DNA of 64,000 nucleotides from Pararhizobium qamdonense (GTDB lineage: Bacteria; Pseudomonadota; Alphaproteobacteria; Rhizobiales; Rhizobiaceae). A program made the translations under genes and the position numbers. Location: contig NZ_CP119566.1 in the NCBI RefSeq assembly GCF_029277445.1, positions 1,085,001 through 1,149,000 of the forward strand, read 5' to 3'. The stretch's first letter is position 1; each line of letters starts with the position of its first letter. The notes under the pieces were generated by a model. The model saw only the letters and a program-made list of their open reading frames with translations, had not been told where the DNA came from and ran no database searches. Shown here one piece after another: positions 44,051 to 52,374 of the stretch.

Positions 44051-44521
44051 TCATCGCGATATGCCGGATTTGTCCCATCGATAGAGCACGTCCGGTTCCC
44101 TTTCCTCGTTCTCCGAACCGTCCGTCATTTTGACTAGGACGAAACCGAGTTTTTCATAGAAACGACGTGCGTCGTCGTTCCGCTGAAATGTCCAGAGATG
44201 CAAGGACTGCGCGGCATGTTGTGCAACGTCAAGAAGCGCCGAGCCGACACCGGCATGCTGGAAGCCTGGACGGACATAGAGTTGTTCGATCCAGGTTTCG
44301 CTGAACGAGATGACGCCGATAAGGTTGCCGTCACTCAGCGCGCCCCAGATTCTGCTCGTCTTGAACAGATGCTCGGACCAGTAGGCAAGGTCTTCAGAGG
44401 GTGTGTGCAGGGCCCCGATCCACGGAAAACTGGCATTGAACGTCTCGCGATGAATGCGCGCGGCCATTGGCATGTCCGCGAGCCCGAGTTCACGTAGAGC
44501 GAAAACGTGCTTTTTTGTCAC
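44051..44521 (-). CDS. GNAT family N-acetyltransferase
   Basis: 156 residues from a GTG at 44521 that overlaps the WD40 stop (GTGA). The GNAT core is WIEQLYVRPGFQHAGVGSALLDVAQHAAQSLHLWTFQRNDDARRFYEKLGFV, with the acetyl-CoA loop QHAGVGSA and the NDDARRFYEKLGF helix. A longer frame continuing upstream is the shadow of the WD40 gene. Translation is coupled to the CobW-WD40 pair, so it belongs to that operon, although the functional link is unclear. Confidence 0.88.
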   Translation of the reverse strand: MTKKHVFALRELGLADMPMAARIHRETFNASFPWIGALHTPSEDLAYWSEHLFKTSRIWGALSDGNLIGVISFSETWIEQLYVRPGFQHAGVGSALLDVAQHAAQSLHLWTFQRNDDARRFYEKLGFVLVKMTDGSENEEREPDVLYRWDKSGISR

Positions 44522-45507
44522 CCGGCGATATCGACCACGCCGCAATCGCCCGCTTCCGAGCCGAAGGCAAGCTGGCGGCCGTTTTTGTTCCAGGCCATGG
44601 CGGTGATGGCGCCCTTGCCGGGGCGGCGCAGCAGCACTTCCTTGCTGTCGGTGAAGCGCACCACCATGATCATGCCATCGGCATAGCCGATCGCTGCGAT
44701 CTCCTCGACCGGGTGGCAGCAGACCTGCGTGACCATGATATTGGCGCGGGTGCCGAGTTCGAGCGGCGCCTTGCCCATCGGGCCATCCTTGGCCTGGAAG
44801 GGCCAGACGATGGCGGCCGGTGCGCCGGAGGATGCCAGCCATTTGCCCTTGGCCGACCATGAAACTGATTTGATCTTGGCCGGATAGCCGGTCATGCGCA
44901 TGTGCCGGGTTTCGGCGCCGGGCTTGGTATCCAGCTTCCAGCCATGCAGCGCGTTTTCCTGCATCGAGGTGACGACGAAGCGGCCGTCGGGGGAGAAGCT
45001 CACGCCGGTATGGGCGCCCTTCCATTCGAGATCGACCGGCTGGCCCGGGATCGCCACCCAATGCAGCGAGACGCCATTATAGCGGGCAAGCGCAATGCGC
45101 AAGCCTTTCGGCGCAAAGGCGATGCCCTCGACGGTGCGCTCCTCGGTGAAATCCTTGACGCTCCCGTCGGCCAGCCGCACATGCGCCGTCTTGCCATAGG
45201 CATAGGCAACTGCACCCTGCGGTCCGGCTGCGACCTGCGATATCCATTTGCGTGGCACATGGGCGATTTCACTCACCGTGCCATCTGCCTTGATGCGCAG
45301 CACCTTTCCGTCTTCGCCGCCGGTCAAAAGCGTATCGGTCGCGTCATCGCGGATGGAGGAGAGTAGGCCCTCATGCGCCTCGGCGGTTTTGTGGCCGTGA
45401 TCGAGGCTATGGATGAGCCCGGAGGATTCGGCAAAGAACGGGATGTCGCCGAGAAAGGCCACGCCGGCGACGTGACCTTGAAGGTCGAGAGGAGCAACTG
45501 TCGGCAT
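44518..45507 (-). CDS. WD40 repeat protein
   Basis: 329 residues from ATG 45507, which overlaps the CobW stop (TGATG). Repeats of about 40 residues with WD-like endings can be followed: FFAESSGLIHSLDHG, DTLLTGGEDGKVLRIKADG, ISQVAAGPQGAVAYAYGKT, GVSFSPDGRFVVTSMQENALHGWKLD, VSWSAKGKWLASSGAPAAIVWPF, and ITAMAWNKNGRQLAFGSEAGDCGVVDI. A beta-propeller scaffold is expected, cytoplasmic with no signal peptide. The coupling to a metal-chaperone GTPase suggests it is the partner or client of that GTPase. Confidence 0.9.
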   Translation of the reverse strand: MPTVAPLDLQGHVAGVAFLGDIPFFAESSGLIHSLDHGHKTAEAHEGLLSSIRDDATDTLLTGGEDGKVLRIKADGTVSEIAHVPRKWISQVAAGPQGAVAYAYGKTAHVRLADGSVKDFTEERTVEGIAFAPKGLRIALARYNGVSLHWVAIPGQPVDLEWKGAHTGVSFSPDGRFVVTSMQENALHGWKLDTKPGAETRHMRMTGYPAKIKSVSWSAKGKWLASSGAPAAIVWPFQAKDGPMGKAPLELGTRANIMVTQVCCHPVEEIAAIGYADGMIMVVRFTDSKEVLLRRPGKGAITAMAWNKNGRQLAFGSEAGDCGVVDIAG

Positions 45508-46646
45508 CAGTGAGCTGCGGCCTCGGCGGGAACGGCTTCGCAAGCCTTGAACGTGCGTTCAAGCTTTTCGCGGTCGAGTTCGCGGCCGATAAAGACGAGA
45601 CGGCTCTCATGCTTCTCGCCGTCCTTCCAGGCACGCTGGTGATCACCTTCGATGATCATGTGTACACCCTGGACAACGTAGCGCTCTGCGTCGTCCTTGA
45701 AGGCGATGATACCCTTCAGGCGCAGAATGTTAGGGCCTTCCGTCTGGGTGATCTTCTGGATCCAGGGGAAGAAGCGGTCCGGGTTCATTTCGCCGCCGCG
45801 CAGAGACACCGACTGCACCGTCACGTCGTGGATCGGCGAGGGGGCGTGATCGTGATGATGGTGGTCATGGCCGTGATGATCATGGTCGTGGTGGTCGTGG
45901 TGGTCGTGATCATGATGATCATGGTGGTGATGATCGTGGCCGCAATCCGGACCGCAGGTATGGTCGTGGTGGTGATCATCATGGTCGAGGAAATTCGGCT
46001 CGTTTTCCAAGGCCCGTTCCAGGCTGAATGCGCCCTGGTCGAGGACCTTGGTCAGGTCGATATTGGAGCGCTCCGTGCGGTGAATACGGGCCGAAGGGTT
46101 GATGGCGCGCACGGTCGCTTCGATCTTCGCCAGTTCTTCCGGCGTAACGAGATCGGTCTTGTTGAGCAGCACGACATCGGCAAAAGCGATCTGGTCTTCG
46201 GCTTCGCGGCTGTCCTTCAGGCGCAGCGGCAGATGCTTGGCATCGACCAGAGCGACAACGGCGTCGAGTTCGGTCTTGGCGCGCACATCGTCGTCCATGA
46301 AAAAGGTCTGAGCGACAGGCACCGGATCGGCAAGACCGGTGGTTTCGACGATAATGGCATCGAAGCGGCCCGGACGGCGCATCAGGCCCTCCACAACGCG
46401 GATCAGGTCGCCGCGCACGGTGCAGCAGACGCAGCCATTGTTCATCTCGTAGATTTCCTCGTCGGATTCGACGATCAGGTCATTGTCGATGCCGATCTCG
46501 CCGAATTCGTTGACGATGACGGCATATTTCTTGCCATGGGCCTCCGTCAGAATGCGGTTCAGGAGCGTCGTCTTGCCGGCACCGAGATAGCCGGTGAGCA
46601 CGGTAACGGGAATGGGCTTGGCGGCAGCTGTGGTTGCTTCGGTCAT
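45507..46646 (-). CDS. CobW/COG0523 family GTPase metallochaperone
   Basis: 379 residues from ATG 46646. N-terminal G domain: [19 protein letters not shown] (Walker A, about residue 18), [15 protein letters not shown] (the CxCC metal site), [14 protein letters not shown], and NKTDL for guanine recognition. A long histidine/aspartate-rich loop (about residues 225-275, including CGPDCGH) precedes the CobW C-terminal domain ([19 protein letters not shown]). The CxCC and His loop point to Zn handling, though Co or other metals are possible. The WD40 and GNAT genes are translated in overlap downstream. I saw no clear Zur box upstream. Confidence 0.93.
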   Translation of the reverse strand: MTEATTAAAKPIPVTVLTGYLGAGKTTLLNRILTEAHGKKYAVIVNEFGEIGIDNDLIVESDEEIYEMNNGCVCCTVRGDLIRVVEGLMRRPGRFDAIIVETTGLADPVPVAQTFFMDDDVRAKTELDAVVALVDAKHLPLRLKDSREAEDQIAFADVVLLNKTDLVTPEELAKIEATVRAINPSARIHRTERSNIDLTKVLDQGAFSLERALENEPNFLDHDDHHHDHTCGPDCGHDHHHHDHHDHDHHDHHDHDHHGHDHHHHDHAPSPIHDVTVQSVSLRGGEMNPDRFFPWIQKITQTEGPNILRLKGIIAFKDDAERYVVQGVHMIIEGDHQRAWKDGEKHESRLVFIGRELDREKLERTFKACEAVPAEAAAH

Positions 46647-46803
46647 GGGAGCCTCGTGCAGGGAAATTGTTCCCAGAAAATGGTGATTGCCTGCTTCATA
46701 TAAGCACTTTGCGCAGGGCGGCAACCATGTCGATTTCTTTTCATGGCATATTGCATAGGGTTCAGCCCCAAATTATCTTTGTCCTCCAAGATGGAGCGCG
46801 TGT

Positions 46804-47028
46804 ATGTCGAAATCCAAGCATGTCGTCCCGAATTCGAAAGGCGGCTGGAGTGTTCGCAGCGCGGGTGCCTCGCGCGCAGCCAGGACCTTTGACTCGCAAA
46901 GTGAAGCGGTGGCCTATGCCAGGGACGCTGCGCGGGCCAATCATAGCGAACTCTACATCCATCGTAGAGATGGAACGATTAGCGATAGACGATCTTACGG
47001 ACGCGACCCTTTTCCTCCGAAGGGCTGA
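46804..47028 (+). CDS. DUF2188 domain protein
   Basis: 74 residues. KHVVPNSKGGWSVRSAGASRAARTFDSQSEAVAYARDAARANHSELYIHRRDGTISDRRSYGRDPFP is split here as the DUF2188 hallmark opening HVVPNSKGGWSVR, the helix SQSEAVAYARDAA and the closing HRRDGTISDRRSYG. Role unknown. The next gene begins six bases later, so the two are co-translated; the pair may form a small conflict system. Confidence 0.85.
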   Translation: MSKSKHVVPNSKGGWSVRSAGASRAARTFDSQSEAVAYARDAARANHSELYIHRRDGTISDRRSYGRDPFPPKG

Positions 47029-47034
47029 GCGATT

Positions 47035-47649
47035 TTGTTCCACAAAAGCGTGTTCATAAACTGTCCGTTCGATGAAAAATATATCGAACTTCTTCGCCCG
47101 CTCCTTTTTACAGTTTTGTATCTCGATATGGTTCCTCGTATCGCGTTGGAACGCCTCGATGCGGGTGAGGCACGCTTCAGCAAGATTGTCGAGCTGATTG
47201 GGGCGTGTAAATATGGCATTCACGACCTGTCACGCGCGAAAGCTGAAAAGCGCGACGAGTATTACCGTATGAACATGCCATTTGAGCTTGGCCTTGATAT
47301 TGGAGCAAAGCTTTTCGGGCAGGTTCAACTTTCCGGTAAAATCACACTTATTTTGGAGGAAGAGCGCTATCGCCACCAGGCTACCATATCCGATCTGTCG
47401 AACGCTGATATAGCGGTCCATGGGAACGAGCCGGAAGAAGTTGTAAAAGCCGTCCGTGATTGGCTGAGCCATGCCGCGAACCTCAGAGCGGATGGGCCGA
47501 GCGCAATATGGGGAGCCTTTATCGAATTCATGGCGCACAATTACGATGCTTTGAAGCAACGCGGATATTCGGATAAGGATATCGAACGCCTCCCCATTCC
47601 GGAGTTGATCGAGAACATGTCGATCTGGACGGCAGCGCGCCGGCCCTGA
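47035..47649 (+). CDS. TIR/nucleoside deoxyribosyltransferase-like fold protein
   Basis: 204 residues starting MFHKSVFINCPFDEKY at a TTG (47035). The order of elements is strand SVFINCPFD, helix YIELLRPLLFTVLYLD, strand VPRIALER, helix RFSKIVELIGACKYGIHDLSR and RMNMPFELGLDIGAKLFG, which is the flavodoxin-like layout shared by TIR and nucleoside deoxyribosyltransferase domains; the Glu in MPFELG is where such enzymes carry the catalytic glutamate. I recognise the FINCPFD pattern as a recurrent uncharacterised family. NAD or nucleotide cleavage is inference. Base composition is AT-richer than the flanks, suggesting transfer. Confidence 0.6.
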   Translation: MFHKSVFINCPFDEKYIELLRPLLFTVLYLDMVPRIALERLDAGEARFSKIVELIGACKYGIHDLSRAKAEKRDEYYRMNMPFELGLDIGAKLFGQVQLSGKITLILEEERYRHQATISDLSNADIAVHGNEPEEVVKAVRDWLSHAANLRADGPSAIWGAFIEFMAHNYDALKQRGYSDKDIERLPIPELIENMSIWTAARRP

Positions 47650-48441
47650 TTATTTCAATTCGTCCACGTCAAAATCTCTCACATCCTCCAACAGTTCGAT
47701 GATCCCGTCTACCGCGTGCGCAATCAGCTGCTCGCCACGCGTCGCTGTCGCAGCCGATGCGTCACCGGCGGCGCCCTGTTCGTTGAGGTCCGGCATCTTC
47801 CAGCCGAAGGCATGCGGGCCATAAGCGCGCAGATGTTTGAAACGGCTGGCGAATTCGGATTGGCGCGACGTAAAGCGCTCCGCTTTCGCCATATCCACCT
47901 TGTCCGGGTACATGGCCAGCATCACGGATGTCTCGATGTCGCCGCCGTGAATGTCGATTGCCTTGTCTTCCGCGCGGATCCAGCCCTCCGGTTGACCGAA
48001 GCGGGTCCAGCTGGTGGCCACCGCCAGCATGCCAAACCGTACGCGCGCTTCCGTCGCGACAATGGTCATCAGCGGTGAATTGCCGCCATGGGCATTGAGC
48101 ATGACGAATTTGCGGATGCCCTTTTCGTGGAGGTTTTGCGACATGCCGATCCAGCGCTTCACCGCCTCGTCATAGGCCAGCGAACGCGTGCCTGGCGTAT
48201 CCGCATGTTCGATCGAATAGCCGGTGGGTTCGGTGGGCAGGAATGTGACGGGCAGGGCGGGGGGCAGGCGGGCGATCACCCGCTCGGCCAGTCCTTCCGC
48301 AATCAGTGTGTCGGTTTCAAACGGCAGGTGCGGCCCGTGCTGTTCGTGGGCGCCGAGCGGCAGGACGGCGATCCAGTCCTTTCGCGCTGCGGGCGCGAGA
48401 TCGGAAACATTGTCTTTCCAATGCGGTGCGGGGACTGTCAT
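47650..48441 (-). CDS. creatininase family amidohydrolase
   Basis: 263 residues. Metal-site motifs of the family are intact: VLPLGAHEQHGPHLPFETDTLIAEGLAERV (Glu/His/Asp ligands), MLNAHGGNSPLMTIVATEA and IDIHGGDIETSVMLAMYP. The family includes creatinine amidohydrolase, MftE-type peptidases and formamidopyrimidine hydrolases, so the substrate is open. It lies between the TIR-like gene (convergent) and the MarR gene (divergent, 94 bases away), which may regulate it. Confidence 0.9.
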   Translation of the reverse strand: MTVPAPHWKDNVSDLAPAARKDWIAVLPLGAHEQHGPHLPFETDTLIAEGLAERVIARLPPALPVTFLPTEPTGYSIEHADTPGTRSLAYDEAVKRWIGMSQNLHEKGIRKFVMLNAHGGNSPLMTIVATEARVRFGMLAVATSWTRFGQPEGWIRAEDKAIDIHGGDIETSVMLAMYPDKVDMAKAERFTSRQSEFASRFKHLRAYGPHAFGWKMPDLNEQGAAGDASAATATRGEQLIAHAVDGIIELLEDVRDFDVDELK

Positions 48442-48535
48442 GCTCCTGAGAGCCTTTCGGTTGTACTTGCGGTATGGCTGTCATTCGAGTCATACAGGTG
48501 ACGGATGGCCGTGCAAGAAATTTGGTGGAGGACCG

Positions 48536-49036
48536 ATGGGAAAGAAGAGCAAGGCCGAAAAGAAAGCCAAGGGTGCCAAGAAAAAGCATCACGACGTCGA
48601 GGTCCACGCACAGGACCTCGCCTCGGTGCTGGTCCAGGCGGCGCGTTCGATGCGCACGGTGCTGTCGCGCAACCTGCTTGAAAGCGGGCTCTATGCGGGA
48701 CAGGACGGGGTGATGCTGGCTTTGGCCGAAACCGACGGGCTGACCGCCGGGGTTTTGGCGATGAAGCTCGGCGTCAAGGCGCCGACCATGACCCGGACCA
48801 TCGGCCGCATGGAAGCCCAGGGTTTCCTGGAGCGGCGGGCCGACGACGAGGATGCGAGACTGACCAAGGTCTATCTGACGACGCTCGGCCGCGACCGGCT
48901 GCAGACCATTACAGAGGCCGGCAAGACCTCTGAGGACATGGCGACCAAAGGCCTTACCGAAAAGCAGATCAAGACCCTGATGAAGCTGCTGCGTGCTGTC
49001 GATGGCAATCTTCAGGGAACAGTGGCCGTAGAATAG
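48536..49036 (+). CDS. MarR family transcriptional regulator
   Basis: 166 residues from ATG 48536 with GGAGG upstream. The N terminus is unusually lysine-rich (MGKKSKAEKKAKGAKKKHHD). The winged helix follows: DGVMLALAETDGLTAGVLAMKLGVKAPTMTRTIGRMEAQGFLERRADDEDARLTKVYLT, ending with a dimerisation helix. MarR proteins typically repress a divergent gene and are released by small phenolics or oxidants. The divergent creatininase gene is a candidate target. Confidence 0.9.
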   Translation: MGKKSKAEKKAKGAKKKHHDVEVHAQDLASVLVQAARSMRTVLSRNLLESGLYAGQDGVMLALAETDGLTAGVLAMKLGVKAPTMTRTIGRMEAQGFLERRADDEDARLTKVYLTTLGRDRLQTITEAGKTSEDMATKGLTEKQIKTLMKLLRAVDGNLQGTVAVE

Positions 49037-49076
49037 CTCCCTCTCTTCCTGCCTTAATTGGCGATTGCGGCGGCAA

Positions 49077-49091
49077 TTTAAACAGTTTAAA
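49077..49091. promoter_or_regulatory. dyad upstream of the LacI-type gene
   Basis: TTTAAACAGTTTAAA has six-base inverted arms around CAG, 48 bases before the LacI-type gene. A candidate operator for autoregulation; also simply AT-rich promoter DNA. Confidence 0.35.
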
Positions 49092-49139
49092 GAGGATTTA
49101 AAAATAGCGGTATTGAGCCGGGATAGCTGAGGGGGAAAC

Positions 49140-50168
49140 GTGGCGCAGAAGATCAAGCTCTCCACCATTGCGGAAACGCTGGGTGTGTCCACGGCAACCG
49201 TTTCACTGGCATTGCGCGATAGCCCGCTCGTGGCTGCCATGACCCGCGACAAGATCAAGGAGCAGGCCCGCGCGCTCGGCTATATCTACAATCGCCGCGC
49301 CGCCAGCCTTCGCACCTCCCGCTCCGGCATTATCGGCGTCGTCGTGCACGACATCATGAACCCGTTCTACGGCGAAATCCTGAAAGCCATCGAGGCCGAA
49401 CTGGACCGCGACCGGCAGACGTTCATTCTCTCCAACCATTATGATTCCGTCGAAAAGCAGCGCGCCTTCATCGAGACGCTGCTGCAACTCGGCGGCGATG
49501 GCGTCATCATGTCGCCGGCGATCGGTACGCCGCCGGAAGATATTCAGCTGGCGGAGGACAATGGCATGCCGGCCATCCTGATCGCCCGCTCGATCGAGGG
49601 CGTGGACGTGCCGATTTTCCGCGGTGACGATGCCTATGGCATTTCGCTTGCCACCAATCACCTGATCAGCCTTGGCCACCGCGTTATCGCCATGGTCGGC
49701 GGCACCGATCAGACCTCGACCGGCCGCGACCGCTATCAAGGTTACGTCAATGCGCTGCGCAAGGCCAATATCGACGTCGATCCGGACCTGCGCATTCCCG
49801 GTCCCCGCTCGATGCAGGGCGGCTTCGAGGCGGCGGTGCATCTGCTCTCCTTGCCGCAGAAACCCACAGCCGTCGTCTGCTGGAACGATCTGGTCGCCAT
49901 CGGCATGATGAACGGCATTGCCCGCGCTGGCCTTGTGCCCGGCCGCGATGTTTCGGTGACCGGCTATGACGATCTGGAGGAAGCCTCGATCGCAACGCCG
50001 GCGCTCACCACCGTCTGGAACGGTCAGTCGGATGTCGGCCGCAGTGCCGCCCGCGCGCTGCTCGACAAGCTGAATGGCAGCCATGAGCCGGATGGTATCC
50101 ACCTGATCAAGCCGGAAATGCGGATCCGTCAATCGACCGGTCCGCTCCGGCCCAATCCCACAGAGTAA
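49140..50168 (+). CDS. LacI family transcriptional regulator
   Basis: 342 residues starting at a GTG (49140) with GAGGGGGAAAC upstream. HTH: IKLSTIAETLGVSTATVSLALRDSPLVAAMTRDKI; the linker YIYNRRAASLRTSRSGIIGVVV and the sugar-binding domain (GGDGVIMSPAIGTPPED, DDAYGISLATNHLISLGH, VTGYDDLEEASIATPALTTV) follow. The gene for a 2-hydroxyacid dehydrogenase begins 27 bases after its stop, so both form an operon and the regulator probably responds to a sugar acid or related substrate. Confidence 0.9.
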   Translation: MAQKIKLSTIAETLGVSTATVSLALRDSPLVAAMTRDKIKEQARALGYIYNRRAASLRTSRSGIIGVVVHDIMNPFYGEILKAIEAELDRDRQTFILSNHYDSVEKQRAFIETLLQLGGDGVIMSPAIGTPPEDIQLAEDNGMPAILIARSIEGVDVPIFRGDDAYGISLATNHLISLGHRVIAMVGGTDQTSTGRDRYQGYVNALRKANIDVDPDLRIPGPRSMQGGFEAAVHLLSLPQKPTAVVCWNDLVAIGMMNGIARAGLVPGRDVSVTGYDDLEEASIATPALTTVWNGQSDVGRSAARALLDKLNGSHEPDGIHLIKPEMRIRQSTGPLRPNPTE

Positions 50169-50195
50169 GTTTATCCAATTCCGCAAGGAGTAACC

Positions 50196-51167
50196 ATGTC
50201 GAATAACCGCCAGCGTATTCTCGTGCCTGGAAAAATGAACCAGCGCGTGCTCGACCGTTTGCCTGACCATTTCGACCCCGTTTTCATCGCCGCCACCGAT
50301 CCAGCGCTGGTCACGGCCGAGCTTTCGTCCAGCGTTGCCGGCATCGCAGTCCAGGGTAAAATTCCAGCCGAATTCGTTGATGCATTTCCCAAGCTGGAAA
50401 TCATCGCCAATTTCGGCGTCGGCTATGATGGCGTGGACGCTGTGCATGCGGCAGAGCGTAGTGTCATGGTGACCAACACGCCGGATGTGCTGACGGAAGA
50501 GGTCGCCGATACCGCTATTGGCCTGCTGCTCAATACGGTCCGGTGTTTCCCGGTTGCCGAACAGTGGCTGCGTCAGGGACGCTGGGTCAAGGAGGGCGCG
50601 TTTGTTCTCACGCCGTTGACGCTGCGCGGCCGCACCGTCGGTCTCTATGGCCTCGGCCGGATCGGACTGGCGATTGCCAAGCGGCTGGAAGCCTTCGGTG
50701 TCTCCATTGCCTATCATACCCGCACGCCGCGCGAGGGGCTGGCCTATACACACTACACGACGTTGAAGAGCATGGCGGAAGCGGTTGATACGATCATCGT
50801 CATCGTGCCCGGAACCGAGAGCACCCGCAGGACCGTCAATGCCGAGGTGTTGCAAGCCCTGGGGCCGCAGGGTGTATTGATCAATGTCGGACGCGGCACG
50901 ACCGTGGATGAGGAGGCACTCATCGATGCCCTGCAGCGCGGCGTTATTGCTGCCGCCGGTCTCGATGTCTTTGAGAATGAACCCCACGTTCCCGAGGCTC
51001 TTCTTTCTCTGCCGAATGTCTCGCTTCTGCCGCATGTCGCCTCGGCCTCGCAGGCGACGCGCGATGCCATGGCCGATCTGGTGGTGGACAATCTGGTTGC
51101 CTGGTTTGAAACCGGTGCAGCATTGACGCCGGTCCCGGAAACGCCGTTCAAGCGGAAGACGGCGTAA
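50196..51167 (+). CDS. D-isomer-specific 2-hydroxyacid dehydrogenase
   Basis: 323 residues. The Rossmann loop is VGLYGLGRIGLAIAKRLEAFG (about residues 148-168), with an Arg of the catalytic triad in INVGRGTTVDEEAL, the Glu in DVFENEPHVPEALL and the catalytic His in LLPHVASAS. Such enzymes reduce glyoxylate, hydroxypyruvate or 2-keto-gluconate with NADPH or NADH. The AGGAGTAACC before the ATG is a good ribosome site. Position behind a LacI regulator favours a sugar-acid pathway. Confidence 0.93.
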   Translation: MSNNRQRILVPGKMNQRVLDRLPDHFDPVFIAATDPALVTAELSSSVAGIAVQGKIPAEFVDAFPKLEIIANFGVGYDGVDAVHAAERSVMVTNTPDVLTEEVADTAIGLLLNTVRCFPVAEQWLRQGRWVKEGAFVLTPLTLRGRTVGLYGLGRIGLAIAKRLEAFGVSIAYHTRTPREGLAYTHYTTLKSMAEAVDTIIVIVPGTESTRRTVNAEVLQALGPQGVLINVGRGTTVDEEALIDALQRGVIAAAGLDVFENEPHVPEALLSLPNVSLLPHVASASQATRDAMADLVVDNLVAWFETGAALTPVPETPFKRKTA

Positions 51168-51172
51168 CGCCG

Positions 51173-51931
51173 TCAACCCTTCGTCTTGGCCGCCGCATAG
51201 GCGCGAACGGCATCGCCGAATGCCTCAAACAGGGTCGAGGACGGTGTGTCCTTGCCGACCCAATATTCCGGATGCCATTGCACGCCGACAGCAAACGCTT
51301 TGGCGTCGATGACCGATACGGCCTCGACAGTGCCATCCTCGGCGACGGCCTCGACGGCCAACCGGGGGGCAGCCTTCGAGATTGCCTGCCGGTGCAGCGA
51401 ATTGACCTGCACTGCGCCGGCGCCAAGAATGGAGGCGAGGCAGCTGCCTTCCTTGACGAGGACATTCTGGCGGATGCCGTAGGCGATATCGAGATCCGGC
51501 ACATCGGGCTTGCGGTGATCGGAAATGCCGGGCATGTCCTGGATTTCGCTTGCCAGCGTACCGCCCAGCGCAACGTTCAGTTCCTGAATGCCGCGGCAGA
51601 TGGCAAGCACCGGCACGCCGCGTTCCAGCGCCCGCCGGATCAGCGGCAAGCTTGTGGCGTCGCGGCCCGGATCGAACGGGCCATCGGCCTCCGTCGCCTC
51701 CTGACCATAGAGCGAGGGATGAACATTCGTGCGCGATCCGCTGACCAGCACGCCATCCACCCGGTCGAGGATTTCATCGGCATCATTGCCATTCTCAAGG
51801 GCCGGAACGAGGAAGGTCATCACGCCGGAGCCTTCGACGGCGGCACGAACATATTGATGCGGCGTGGCATGCCAGACATTGCCGTCGAATGTCCTGAAGT
51901 CAGCGGGTATGGCTACAACCGGTTTTGGCAC
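51173..51931 (-). CDS. gamma-glutamyl-gamma-aminobutyrate hydrolase-like class I amidotransferase
   Basis: 252 residues. Peptidase C26 features: DRVDGVLVSGSRTNVHPSLYG, the nucleophile elbow VLAICRGIQELNVALGG (Cys about residue 110), SLHRQAIS and the closing GVQWHPEYWVG with catalytic His and Glu. PuuD-type enzymes remove glutamate from gamma-glutamyl-GABA in putrescine breakdown. No other puu genes are adjacent, so that substrate is plausible but not shown. It converges with the 2-hydroxyacid dehydrogenase gene, five bases apart. Confidence 0.9.
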   Translation of the reverse strand: MPKPVVAIPADFRTFDGNVWHATPHQYVRAAVEGSGVMTFLVPALENGNDADEILDRVDGVLVSGSRTNVHPSLYGQEATEADGPFDPGRDATSLPLIRRALERGVPVLAICRGIQELNVALGGTLASEIQDMPGISDHRKPDVPDLDIAYGIRQNVLVKEGSCLASILGAGAVQVNSLHRQAISKAAPRLAVEAVAEDGTVEAVSVIDAKAFAVGVQWHPEYWVGKDTPSSTLFEAFGDAVRAYAAAKTKG

Positions 51932-52374
51932 TGCTGGGTCTCCATTTGCGGTCCGTCAGCATCGCTGAAAGCAAGGCCTCTTATCACATGATCAAGCCAT
52001 TGCCCTGACGGCCAACGGAAGTCAATTCCGGTCGCGGCGGCGGTATACGCAAACCTCTTGTCAGCAACTGGCAAGATATGGCCCTTTGTCTTAGAATTGG
52101 AGTAACCATTCCATCAGATAAATCGCCGGGCAAAATTACTAGAAAAAAGCCTTGTGCCGGCGCGGGTCAAAACCGGTTTGCAGCGTGAAACCATGTCCGG
52201 TTGCAGAAAGGCATTACTCCTTAAAGATGGCTACAATACTGGGTTGAAATCCGTCAAAGTCAGCGTGTTTGAACCGATATACCTAATATATGCAGTGATT
52301 TTTTCCGGTAACCGCGCGAAATCTTTCGTTAAACCCTCGGGAATAACACTTCGCCAAACCGGAGCAGGGGGTTC
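51932..52374. other. intergenic region upstream of the GGDEF-EAL gene
   Basis: 443 bases between divergent genes, AT-richer toward 52,300. It should carry both promoters. A 74-codon ORF in it has no ribosome site or recognisable sequence. No strong dyad noticed. Confidence 0.4.

Noticed and set aside
45840..45975. Run of CAT/GTG triplets resembling a microsatellite or CRISPR-like repeat
   Set aside because: It is the His/Asp-rich loop of the CobW protein in frame; irregular and without spacers.
49203..51176. 657-codon minus-strand ORF opposite the LacI and 2-hydroxyacid dehydrogenase genes
   Set aside because: Antisense shadow of two clear genes; composition full of Arg/His/Gly/Asp typical of GC-rich shadows and no motif.
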